From contig NZ_JBMPIX010000015.1 in NCBI RefSeq assembly GCF_049341065.1, positions 1 to 64,000 of the forward strand: DNA of 64,000 nt, written 5' to 3'. Numbering within the stretch: position 1 is the first letter of the stretch; the number at the start of each line of letters is the position of its first letter. Under the pieces are notes generated by a model, which saw only the letters and a program-made list of their open reading frames with translations, was not told the origin of the DNA and searched no databases. Positions 54,217 through 61,430 of the stretch are shown one piece after another. This DNA comes from Pacificoceanicola sp049341065 (GTDB lineage Bacteria; Pseudomonadota; Alphaproteobacteria; Rhodobacterales; Rhodobacteraceae). Made by a program: the position numbers and the translations under genes.

Positions 54217-54671
54217 GCCCCGGCCCCCTTGGCTTTGCGCAAACACCGCTCGAGCGCGTCAAGAAAGCGGCTGCGGTCGGCTTTGGAAAAGCCCTTGCCG
54301 CCGCCTTGCCGGAACGGATCAGCCGAGCGCAGGTCAGCCATCAGGTCACGCATGGCCAATTGCTGACCGATGTTGCGTTCATCTAGGATCGAGCCGTCAT
54401 GGCGCAGCACCTGCGCCCCCGAGGCCACGCATTTCGCCGCCAAAGGCATATCCGAGGTCACGACCACATCCCCGGTTTTTGCCCGGTCCGCGATCCACAT
54501 GTCGGCCACATCCGGGCCTTCTGGGACAATCACCGTTTCGACAAACGGGTTCTGCGGGGGCCGCAGCCCGCCATTGCTGACCAGCTTCATGGGGATCTTG
54601 TGGCGGGTGGCCACGCGCTCGGCCTCTTGTTTGACGGGGCAGGCGTCGGCGTCGATGAAAAGGGTCGTCAC
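54213..54671 (-). CDS. YaiI/YqxD family (DUF188) protein
   Basis: A 152-residue DUF188 protein, a PIN-like fold family of unknown function. Family blocks are LFIDADACPVKQEAERVA at the N-terminus, DMWIADRAKTGDVVVTSD near residue 57 and DERNIGQQLAMRDLM. The acidic residues match a PIN-type metal site, so nuclease activity is possible but unproven. ATGA overlaps with fghA and the HAD gene show tight coupling. Confidence 0.92.
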   Translation of the reverse strand: MTTLFIDADACPVKQEAERVATRHKIPMKLVSNGGLRPPQNPFVETVIVPEGPDVADMWIADRAKTGDVVVTSDMPLAAKCVASGAQVLRHDGSILDERNIGQQLAMRDLMADLRSADPFRQGGGKGFSKADRSRFLDALERCLRKAKGAGA

Positions 54672-55498
54672 GCGTGCAATGCCTCGGCATGAAAGGCGAT
54701 GTGATCCTCCATGAAAGAGGAAACGAAGAAATAACTATGGTCATACCCCTTCTGGATGCGGAACGTGCCTTCCTGGCGGCGGGCAGCCATCGCTGCGGAC
54801 AGCGCCTCGGGCTTGAGCAGGTCAAGGAAATTATCGCTGCCGCCCTGATCAATCAGGATCGGGCCTTCGAACCCCTTGTCCCGCATCAACAGCGTCGAAT
54901 CGTGCTTGATCCATGTGCTTTCATCGGACCCAAGATAGGCGCCCAACTGCTTGCGGCCCCAATCGCTGGCTGTTGGATGGGCAATGGGGGCAAAGGCGGA
55001 CACACTGGAAAACCGTCCCGGCAGATTCATCGCCAGGGTCAAGGCGCCGTGGCCGCCCATGGAATGGCCCGTGATGGCCTGCCGATCCAGATCAATCGCG
55101 AAACTGTCGCCCAGCAGGGCTGGCAGTTCTTCGGCCACATAGTTCCACATGCGAAAATGCGGCGCCCATGGGTCCTGTGTGGCGTTCACATAGAACCCGG
55201 CGCCCTGCCCCAGATCATAGGCCTCGTCATTGGCCACGCCTTCACCGCGCGGCGACGTGTCGGGGAACACCAGCGCGACGCCAGCCTCGGCGGCCCAACC
55301 TTGGGCGGCGGCCTTGGTCATGGCATTTTCGTGGGTGCAGGTCAGGCCCGACAGATACCACAGCACAGGCACCGGTCCGTGCGCCGCGTCTTCGGGCAGG
55401 AACAGCCCAAAGGTCATGTCGCAATTGCAAACCGTAGACTTGTGGGAATAGACCCCTTGCACGCCGCCAAAGCACTTGTTTTCGGATACGATTTCCAT
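54668..55498 (-). CDS. fghA: S-formylglutathione hydrolase
   Basis: A 276-residue esterase-D family enzyme that hydrolyses S-formylglutathione to formate and glutathione, the second step of formaldehyde detoxification after FrmA. The nucleophile elbow is GHSMGGHGAL near residue 147, and GLTCTHENAM and the C-terminal GYDHSYFFV (catalytic His) are typical. GGAGGGAGCAG precedes the ATG. It lies 42 bases downstream of the tetR gene on the same strand, unlike many genomes where it neighbours frmA. Confidence 0.95.
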   Translation of the reverse strand: MEIVSENKCFGGVQGVYSHKSTVCNCDMTFGLFLPEDAAHGPVPVLWYLSGLTCTHENAMTKAAAQGWAAEAGVALVFPDTSPRGEGVANDEAYDLGQGAGFYVNATQDPWAPHFRMWNYVAEELPALLGDSFAIDLDRQAITGHSMGGHGALTLAMNLPGRFSSVSAFAPIAHPTASDWGRKQLGAYLGSDESTWIKHDSTLLMRDKGFEGPILIDQGGSDNFLDLLKPEALSAAMAARRQEGTFRIQKGYDHSYFFVSSFMEDHIAFHAEALHA

Positions 55499-55540
55499 CT
55501 GCTCCCTCCATTGGCAAAGCTGCCCCTTGGAGGGGCTAAA

Positions 55541-56155
55541 TCATGCCCCGTAACGTGCCATGAAGGTTTCGATAGCGCCATCCAAAATCCGGTCGACTTC
55601 GTGCTGTTCAAAGTCGGTTTGCAGGCCAAAGATCAGCTTGGGCCACAGATCGGCCTTGCACAACTCGGCGAACTGGTCGGCGGCAAGGTTCATGTCGTCG
55701 ATCACCAATTCGCCCCGCGCCCGCGACTGTTCCAGATAGGTGGTCAGCGCGCGGCGCATGGTCATCGGACCACTTTGATAGAACTGGCGGCCGAGCTCTG
55801 GGAAACGATCGGATTCAGCCACGCAGATACGAAAGATGCGCTGCCCCATTTCCGAATAGATGAACGACAGGAACCGATGCCCCGCCTCGCGCAGCACCTC
55901 GCGCGGCGGTCGGGACAGATCCATTGTCACCAGCGCCTCGTCTGCCTGACGGCAGCATTGATCCGAGGCGACCTCCATGAACAACAGCCGTTTGTCCGGG
56001 AAATAGCTGTAGAGCGTGGCCTTCGAGACCCCTGCCGCACGGGCGATGTCATCGACACTGGCGCCCTCAAAGCCGTCGCGCAAGAAAATCTCACGCGCGC
56101 CATCAAGCACCTGATCGAATTTCCGGCCTTTTCGGACCACGGCCTCAGTTGTCAT
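55541..56155 (-). CDS. TetR/AcrR-family regulator
   Basis: A 204-residue repressor. The N-terminal helix-turn-helix is VDDIARAAGVSKATLYSYFPDKR (about residues 33-55 in outline, with the usual G-V-S-K-x-T-x-Y core). The C-terminal effector domain is helical and fits the AcrR C-terminal domain type (FYQSGPMTMRRALTTYLE). It heads the fghA operon, and an AACCG-NN-CGGTT site lies 26 bp upstream, implying autoregulation. The start at 56155 gives a normal N-terminus; the ATG at 56176 is an alternative. Confidence 0.9.
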   Translation of the reverse strand: MTTEAVVRKGRKFDQVLDGAREIFLRDGFEGASVDDIARAAGVSKATLYSYFPDKRLLFMEVASDQCCRQADEALVTMDLSRPPREVLREAGHRFLSFIYSEMGQRIFRICVAESDRFPELGRQFYQSGPMTMRRALTTYLEQSRARGELVIDDMNLAADQFAELCKADLWPKLIFGLQTDFEQHEVDRILDGAIETFMARYGA

Positions 56156-56178
56156 AGATATATTCCATCGCTCCACTA

Positions 56179-56194
56179 TAAACCGAACGGTTCA
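56179..56194. promoter_or_regulatory. TetR-type operator 1 (upstream of tetR)
   Basis: TAAACCGAACGGTTCA contains the dyad AACCG-AA-CGGTT (56181-56192), a perfect 5-bp inverted repeat with a 2-base centre. It lies 24-39 bp before tetR. It matches the two sites at 56413 and 56445 in AACCG and TTCA. Confidence 0.6.
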
Positions 56195-56214
56195 GTTTCA
56201 GCAAGCGCGGCGCG

Positions 56215-56379
56215 TCATTTGCAGACCGAGCTGGCGGCTTGGCCCGGAACACAGCCTTGGGTCGAAATGTCGGGCTGCGCGGGCGGAAACGTCAGGTCCG
56301 GCAAGGACATTGTTGGAACACCCGCAAAGGCAGCCGAACTGCTGACGGACAGGATTAAGGCAAATGCGAAGGATTTCAT
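56215..56379 (-). CDS. Small secreted protein (54 aa)
   Basis: A 54-residue protein with a signal peptide (MKSFAFALILSVSSSAAFA). The predicted mature peptide of about 35 residues is Pro-rich (LPDLTFPPAQPD) with two cysteines near the C-terminus (GCVPGQ and SVCK), which could form a disulfide. I know no family. The ATG at 56379 follows GGAGCGAGTC. Two copies of the TetR-like operator lie 33-84 bp upstream, and tetR is the next gene downstream, so the regulator probably controls it. Confidence 0.65.
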   Translation of the reverse strand: MKSFAFALILSVSSSAAFAGVPTMSLPDLTFPPAQPDISTQGCVPGQAASSVCK

Positions 56380-56412
56380 GACTCGCTCCATCTGAACTGT
56401 TTCGTTCACCTA

Positions 56413-56430
56413 TCTAAACCGATCAGTTCA
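56413..56430. promoter_or_regulatory. TetR-type operator 2 (upstream of the small secreted gene)
   Basis: TCTAAACCGATCAGTTCA, an imperfect version of the tetR-proximal dyad (AACCG-AT-CAGTT). An identical 18-base copy begins 32 bp further on, at 56445, about three helical turns away. Confidence 0.6.
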
Positions 56431-56444
56431 GAACGCAAGGGGAA

Positions 56445-56462
56445 TCTAAACCGATCAGTTCA
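56445..56462. promoter_or_regulatory. TetR-type operator 3
   Basis: An identical second copy of TCTAAACCGATCAGTTCA. It lies between the small secreted gene (minus) and mbfA (plus), 12 bp before the mbfA -35, so it could influence both promoters. Confidence 0.6.
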
Positions 56463-56473
56463 CTTTTTGCCGC

Positions 56474-56501
56474 TTGAAGCCGGGCGCCGATCGGATAGAT
56501 T
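56474..56501 (+). promoter_or_regulatory. Predicted mbfA promoter
   Basis: TTGAAG (56474-56479), 16 bases, TAGATT (56496-56501), 28 bp before the mbfA start. The -10 overlaps the first half of the Irr box, as expected for repression. Confidence 0.5.
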
Positions 56502-56516
56502 AGAACCATTCTAATC
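56498..56516 (+). promoter_or_regulatory. Irr box (iron control element) at mbfA
   Basis: GATTAGAACCATTCTAATC is a perfect 8-bp inverted repeat around CCA and contains TTAGAA-N3-TTCTAA, the iron control element bound by Irr in Bradyrhizobium, Agrobacterium and relatives. mbfA is a known Irr target there. It overlaps the predicted -10, so Irr would repress mbfA when iron is low. Confidence 0.75.
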
Positions 56517-56528
56517 ATGAGGTCACCC

Positions 56529-57503
56529 ATGCGCTATCTCACGCAACGTCGGCACTTCAAGGATCTGTCAGAACAGGAGGTTCTGGCGCTGGCGATTTCC
56601 TCGGAAGAGGACGACGCCCGCATCTATCGCTCCTACGCCGAAATGCTGCGCACGGACTTCCCGGACACCGCCAAGATCTTTGACGGCATGGCCCGCGAGG
56701 AAGATACCCACCGGCGGGCGCTGATTACCATGCACACAAAGCGGTTCGGTGACGTGATCCCCCTGATCCGGCGCGAACATGTTGCGGGCTACTACGCACG
56801 GCGCCCCGTCTGGCTGACCAAGAACCTGCCGCTTGAACGCATCCGCGAAGAAGCGGCCGCCATGGAACAGGACGCTGAGCATTTCTATCTTGAAGCGGCC
56901 AAGCGAAGCACTGACGCCGAGACGCGCAAACTGCTGGGCGATCTGGCTGCGGCGGAAGCGGGCCACCAATATTCCGCAGAGCGGCTTGAACGCGAACATC
57001 TGGACGACGACGCCCGCGAACGCGAGGGGCTGACCGCCCATCGCCAGTTTGTGCTGACATGGGTGCAGCCCGGTTTGGCAGGATTGATGGATGGTTCGGT
57101 CTCCACCCTTGCGCCGATCTTTGCCACGGCATTTGCAACGCAGGACACATGGACCACCTTTCTTGTCGGGCTTGCGGCCTCGATCGGGGCGGGGATTTCC
57201 ATGGGCTTTACCGAGGCGGCCTCGGATGACGGAGAACTGTCTGGGCGCGGATCGCCGGTGAAGCGCGGCATCGCAGCGGGCGTGATGACAGCGCTTGGCG
57301 GCTTGGGCCACGCCCTGCCCTACCTGATCCCGCATTTCTGGACGGCGACGATCATCGCTTTTGTCGTGGTCTTCGTAGAACTCTGGGCGATTGCATGGAT
57401 TCAGAACAAGTGGATGGACACGCCTTTCCTGCGCGCGGCCTTCCAGGTGGTGCTGGGGGGCGCATTGGTCTTTGCGGCGGGGGCGCTGATCGGATCGGGC
57501 TGA
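56529..57503 (+). CDS. mbfA: MbfA, membrane-bound ferritin-like iron exporter (Er-VIT1)
   Basis: A 324-residue protein. The N-terminal ferritin-like/rubrerythrin domain (about 10-165) shows the metal-ligand pattern SSEEDDARIY, REEDTHRRAL and AAAEAGHQYSAE. The C-terminal half (about 180-324) is a VIT1-type membrane domain with several helices (GLAGLMDGSVSTLAPIFATAF and onwards). MbfA exports excess iron and protects against peroxide. The ATG at 56529 has GAGGT upstream; an in-frame ATG at 56517 is adjacent to the Irr box and less likely. Confidence 0.94.
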   Translation: MRYLTQRRHFKDLSEQEVLALAISSEEDDARIYRSYAEMLRTDFPDTAKIFDGMAREEDTHRRALITMHTKRFGDVIPLIRREHVAGYYARRPVWLTKNLPLERIREEAAAMEQDAEHFYLEAAKRSTDAETRKLLGDLAAAEAGHQYSAERLEREHLDDDAREREGLTAHRQFVLTWVQPGLAGLMDGSVSTLAPIFATAFATQDTWTTFLVGLAASIGAGISMGFTEAASDDGELSGRGSPVKRGIAAGVMTALGGLGHALPYLIPHFWTATIIAFVVVFVELWAIAWIQNKWMDTPFLRAAFQVVLGGALVFAAGALIGSG

Positions 57504-57598
57504 TCGGGTGGGCATAACCTGCCCGCAGCCCCTTGACGCTTGTGCGCTTCCTGCCTGTTCGGTATTCAATCCAAACAAATTCCGCGGGAGGAACCACA

Positions 57599-59362
57599 GT
57601 GCTCAAGCGTTCATTCGACAAATCCAAACTGCCCAGCCGTCATGTAACCGAAGGCCCCGAACGAGCGCCGCACCGATCCTACTATTATGCCATGGGCATG
57701 ACCGAGGACGACATTCACCAACCTCTGGTTGGCGTGGCCACCTGCTGGAACGAGGCCGCACCCTGCAACATCTCTCTGAACCGGCAGGCGCAAGCCGTGA
57801 AGCTGGGCGTCAAGCAGGGCTTTGGCACCCCACGTGAATTCACCACCATCACTGTCACCGACGGCATAGCCATGGGCCATGAGGGCATGCGCTCGTCGCT
57901 CGCATCCCGCGAAGCCATCGCCGACACGGTCGAACTGACAATGCGCGGCCATTGCTACGATGCCGTCGTTGGCCTTGCCGGGTGCGATAAATCCCTGCCC
58001 GGCATGATGATGGCCATGGTGCGCCTGAACGTCCCGTCGGTCTTTATCTACGGCGGCTCGATTCTGCCCGGCAGAGCGCCCCAGCTGGATGAGATCCCCG
58101 AGGATTTCCGCACCCGCGACCTGACCGTACAGGACATGTTCGAGGCGGTTGGCCGCCATCAGAACCACGAGATGTCCGATGCCGCATTGGACATGCTGGA
58201 ACGCGTTGCCTGCCCCTCGGCAGGAGCTTGCGGCGGTCAGTTCACTGCCAACACCATGGCCTGCGTCTCCGAGGCGATCGGACTGGCCTTGTTTAATTCA
58301 TCCGGCATGCCTGCCCCCTATGAATCGCGCGACCAGTACGGCGAAGCCTCGGGACTGGCGGTCATGGACCTGATTGAAAAGAACATCCGCGCCCGCGATA
58401 TCGTCACCCGCAAGGCGATGGAAAACGCCGCGCGCGTGGTTGCCTGCACCGGCGGATCGACGAACGCCGGTCTGCACCTTCCCGCTATCGCGCACGAGGC
58501 CGGGATCGAATTCTACCTTGATGACGTGTGCGATATCTTCAAGGACACGCCCTACTTCGTCGATCTCAAGCCCGGCGGCCAATACGTGGCCAAGGACCTG
58601 TATGACGCCGGCGGCATTCCTGTCGTGATGAAAGAACTGCGCAAGGCGGGTCTGATCCACGAAGACTGCATGACCGCCACAGGCCGCAGCATTGGCGAAG
58701 AGCTGGACCTGATCACCCGCGAAGCGGACGGCAAGGTCATTTATCCAATCGACACTCCGATCACCAAGACCGGCGGCGTTGTCGGCCTGAAAGGCAACCT
58801 TGCCCCGCAGGGCGCCATCGTCAAGGTTGCGGGCATCCCTGCGGAACAGCAGGTGTTCACCGGCCCGGCCCGCGTCTTTGAATGCGAGGAAGACGCCTTT
58901 GCCGCCGTCAAGGACCGCAAATACGAAGAAGGCGAAGTCATCGTGATCCGCAACGAGGGCCCCGCTGGCGGCCCCGGCATGCGCGAGATGCTGTCCACCA
59001 CCGCCGCGCTGTCCGGTCAGGGCATGGGCAAGAAGGTGGCACTGATCACCGACGGTCGTTTCTCGGGCGCGACCCGCGGCTTTTGCGTCGGTCACGTTGG
59101 CCCCGAGGCGGCACAGGGCGGCCCCATCGCTCTGCTTGAAAACGGCGACATGATCACCATCAACGCTATGACCGGCGAACTGTCAGTTGATGTCAGCGAC
59201 GAGATTCTGGCCCAGCGTAAAACCAACTGGAAAGGTCCGCGAGAGACGATCTATGCCTCTGGCGCGCTGTGGAAATACGCTCAGCTTGTGGGCGAGACCT
59301 ACAAAGGTGCCGTGACCCATCCGGGCGGCGCCGAGGAGAAGCACGTTTACGCGGATCTTTGA
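57599..59362 (+). CDS. ilvD: Dihydroxy-acid dehydratase
   Basis: A 587-residue Fe-S dehydratase of branched-chain amino-acid synthesis. CDKSLPGMMMAMVRLN (near residue 125) and CPSAGACGGQFTANTMAC (near 195) hold iron-sulfur cluster cysteines, with a third near CWNEAAPCN. The start is GTG at 57599 with a perfect GGGAGGA 8 bases upstream; the longer frame adds residues unlike the family. A small lipoprotein gene follows 4 bases after the stop. Confidence 0.96.
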   Translation: MLKRSFDKSKLPSRHVTEGPERAPHRSYYYAMGMTEDDIHQPLVGVATCWNEAAPCNISLNRQAQAVKLGVKQGFGTPREFTTITVTDGIAMGHEGMRSSLASREAIADTVELTMRGHCYDAVVGLAGCDKSLPGMMMAMVRLNVPSVFIYGGSILPGRAPQLDEIPEDFRTRDLTVQDMFEAVGRHQNHEMSDAALDMLERVACPSAGACGGQFTANTMACVSEAIGLALFNSSGMPAPYESRDQYGEASGLAVMDLIEKNIRARDIVTRKAMENAARVVACTGGSTNAGLHLPAIAHEAGIEFYLDDVCDIFKDTPYFVDLKPGGQYVAKDLYDAGGIPVVMKELRKAGLIHEDCMTATGRSIGEELDLITREADGKVIYPIDTPITKTGGVVGLKGNLAPQGAIVKVAGIPAEQQVFTGPARVFECEEDAFAAVKDRKYEEGEVIVIRNEGPAGGPGMREMLSTTAALSGQGMGKKVALITDGRFSGATRGFCVGHVGPEAAQGGPIALLENGDMITINAMTGELSVDVSDEILAQRKTNWKGPRETIYASGALWKYAQLVGETYKGAVTHPGGAEEKHVYADL

Positions 59363-59366
59363 TCGG

Positions 59367-60119
59367 ATGCGGGTCTTTTGCGTACTGAGTGTCTTGGTTG
59401 CCAGCCTTTTGTTGGCCGGGTGCGGTGCTACAGTGCCCGGCTCCAACACCGGGGCAGGGTCGGACAGCAAGGCAAACGGCCCGCTTTCCGGCCTGTTCAC
59501 ATCGACGGGTGGCAGCAAAGGGCCAACGCGGCCAAAGATGCCCATGCCCTTGGCCAAGGCCAAGCTGGCGGGTGGGGACGTGGTGGCGGCTGGCCCCGAA
59601 GGTTACTGCCTTGATCCGAAAACCGTACAATCGCGCGCATCGCGCGGCTTTGCCCTGATCGCGTCCTGCCAGATCCTGTCTGGCGGTGCGGTCGGAAACT
59701 GGGCCGAGCCTGTCTTGATCACCGTTACCGTTGGACCCAAGGGCGCATTGGATGACCTGCCCTCGCCCGCCGCGCTGGCGCAGGCGGCCGGGGCTGAATT
59801 ACTGGCCGGCGAAACCGCCCCCGGTTTCGTTGCGGCGAATCTTGATCGCGGCGGCGACGCGCTTCTGGATGGTGGCGACAAACACTACTGGCGCGGCGCT
59901 TTTGTGCTGAACGGCCGCCTTGTCGGCCTTGCGCTTTATGCCCCCGAAGGCAGTTCCTATGCGGCGCAACAAGGCGGCGGCATGCTGGCCAGGGTCAAAG
60001 CGCAAATCGCGGCCCTCAGCCCAAACTCCGCTCCTGTCGTGGCAACACAAACAGGGACACCCGGGAAAAAGGGCAAAAGCCTGTTTGGCCGTTTATTCGA
60101 TGGGAAGGATTTGCCATAA
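59367..60119 (+). CDS. Hypothetical lipoprotein (250 aa)
   Basis: A 250-residue protein with a lipoprotein signal (VASLLLAGC, lipid-modified Cys19), a Gly/Ser-rich tether (about 20-55) and a folded domain (about 70-220) without a family I can name. The C-terminal 20 residues are basic (KKGKSLFGRLFDGKD). It starts 4 bases after ilvD, so it may be co-transcribed, but a functional link is not evident. Confidence 0.75.
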   Translation: MRVFCVLSVLVASLLLAGCGATVPGSNTGAGSDSKANGPLSGLFTSTGGSKGPTRPKMPMPLAKAKLAGGDVVAAGPEGYCLDPKTVQSRASRGFALIASCQILSGGAVGNWAEPVLITVTVGPKGALDDLPSPAALAQAAGAELLAGETAPGFVAANLDRGGDALLDGGDKHYWRGAFVLNGRLVGLALYAPEGSSYAAQQGGGMLARVKAQIAALSPNSAPVVATQTGTPGKKGKSLFGRLFDGKDLP

Positions 60120-60174
60120 TACTGAAAAGGGTTCAGCAAGGACCCAAGGTATCTGGCAGAAAACGGGGCAACGT

Positions 60175-60948
60175 ATGGCAGGCGAAAAGCAGGGGTTTCT
60201 GACGCGCGCCATTCAGCTGGGCACTTTGCGTCGGTGGTCCCAGATGGCCAAAGCCGCCCCCAAGACCGATCTGCCGGAACTGCGCCAGCAGCGCAGCGTC
60301 GCCCGCAGGTTGAAGGCGCAAGTCGATCAGTTGATCCATGTGGCGGATGCCCGTCTCGCCCTGCCCTTGATCGGCAATCAGGCCTTTCCGCGCCCACAGG
60401 ATGCCGATTGGGCATGGCGTCCAGAACTTTGGTGCGGGCCGCTTCCGACCCCCGGCATTTCCTCGGTCCGCTCGCAAAGCATGTTGGGCCGGGAAGCGAC
60501 GTTGTTCCACGACTGCGCGCAATCCGAACTGACCCTGCGCCAGCTGCGCAACATGCGCGAGGCTGATCTTGCCGCTTATGGCTTGCGCATGGATGTCTTT
60601 CGGTTTGACGGCTCGTACCTGTCACTGGCCATCGACCTGCCCGAGGCTGCAAATCGTGGTCTGACCCGCAAACACCTGATCCGCATCGAAACCATTGTCG
60701 AAATGGAGAAGCGGCTTGAGATTTTTGCGCGGCTGAACATCAAGCACGGCCCGAATACCGAACAGATCGTGCGCGAACTGCCCCTGCACGAAGATGATAT
60801 TCGCGTCGAGTTCGATCTGGCCTATACCAAGCTGAACGAAAAGCGGATCGAACGCATGTGGCTGGACCTGATCTTTGAGGGGCCGCAGATGAATCAGGTG
60901 ATCCTGCGGGATCTGACCTTTAGCCGCCGCAAGCGGGCGGAACTGTAA
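60175..60948 (+). CDS. DUF6478 protein
   Basis: A 257-residue protein matching a Rhodobacteraceae-restricted family (DUF6478). The centre reads WRPELWCGPLPTPGISSV, FHDCAQSELTLRQLRN and FRFDGSYLSLAIDLPEAA in three blocks, and the C-terminal part FARLNIKHGPNTEQI. No catalytic motif is obvious. The ATG at 60175 has only a weak ribosome site. It is followed after 13 bases by the next gene. Confidence 0.78.
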   Translation: MAGEKQGFLTRAIQLGTLRRWSQMAKAAPKTDLPELRQQRSVARRLKAQVDQLIHVADARLALPLIGNQAFPRPQDADWAWRPELWCGPLPTPGISSVRSQSMLGREATLFHDCAQSELTLRQLRNMREADLAAYGLRMDVFRFDGSYLSLAIDLPEAANRGLTRKHLIRIETIVEMEKRLEIFARLNIKHGPNTEQIVRELPLHEDDIRVEFDLAYTKLNEKRIERMWLDLIFEGPQMNQVILRDLTFSRRKRAEL

Positions 60949-60961
60949 CAAGGAACCGGGT

Positions 60962-61339
60962 ATGAGCTATTTCGAACTGACCAAAACCCGTTTCAAGGAA
61001 GGCGTCTGGGAGGGGCTTCTGACCGCCAAGGTCAAGGACTCGGGCGCCCCCGAGATTGCCGTGACGCTACGCGATCAACCGGTGCGCGGCGTCACCGTCA
61101 CCGAAACCAGCCAAGCGGGGCGCTGGGTGGTGGAAATCCCGGTCCCGGTCGAAGCCGTGGGCGACGGCGTGCAGACCTTTCTGATCCTCGACGCCAATGC
61201 CGACACAGTTCTGGAAAGCTTTACACTGATCGCCGGAGAAGTGCTGGGCGACGACATCCGTGCCGAGGTTGAACTTCTTCGGGCCGAACTGGACATGCTC
61301 AAACGCGCTTTCCGCCGCCATTGTCTTGAAACGATGTGA
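60962..61339 (+). CDS. Conserved hypothetical protein (125 aa)
   Basis: A 125-residue soluble protein. A beta-rich N-terminal domain (about 1-90, including GRWVVEIPVPVEAV) is followed by an amphipathic C-terminal helix (AEVELLRAELDMLKRAFRRH) suited to coiled-coil pairing. I know no named family. ACAAGGAACCGGGT precedes the ATG. It is closely spaced with the DUF6478 gene, so the two probably form an operon. Confidence 0.7.
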   Translation: MSYFELTKTRFKEGVWEGLLTAKVKDSGAPEIAVTLRDQPVRGVTVTETSQAGRWVVEIPVPVEAVGDGVQTFLILDANADTVLESFTLIAGEVLGDDIRAEVELLRAELDMLKRAFRRHCLETM

Positions 61340-61399
61340 AAGGGCTGGACGTTCAGCCTGCGCGCCATCCGGACTCGACTCGCGGCCTATCGCGATTTA

Positions 61400-61414
61400 G
61401 AACAAAAAGAGAAC
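61400..61414. promoter_or_regulatory. LexA (SOS) box upstream of imuB
   Basis: GAACAAAAAGAGAAC matches the alphaproteobacterial LexA motif GAAC-N7-GAAC exactly. It lies 16 bp before the imuB start, in position to block transcription. Confidence 0.78.
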
Positions 61415-61430
61415 AACTGCCGGTTCTCTT

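Noticed and set aside
54674..56395. 573-codon plus-strand frame across fghA and tetR
   Set aside because: Antisense to fghA, tetR and the small secreted gene, all well supported.
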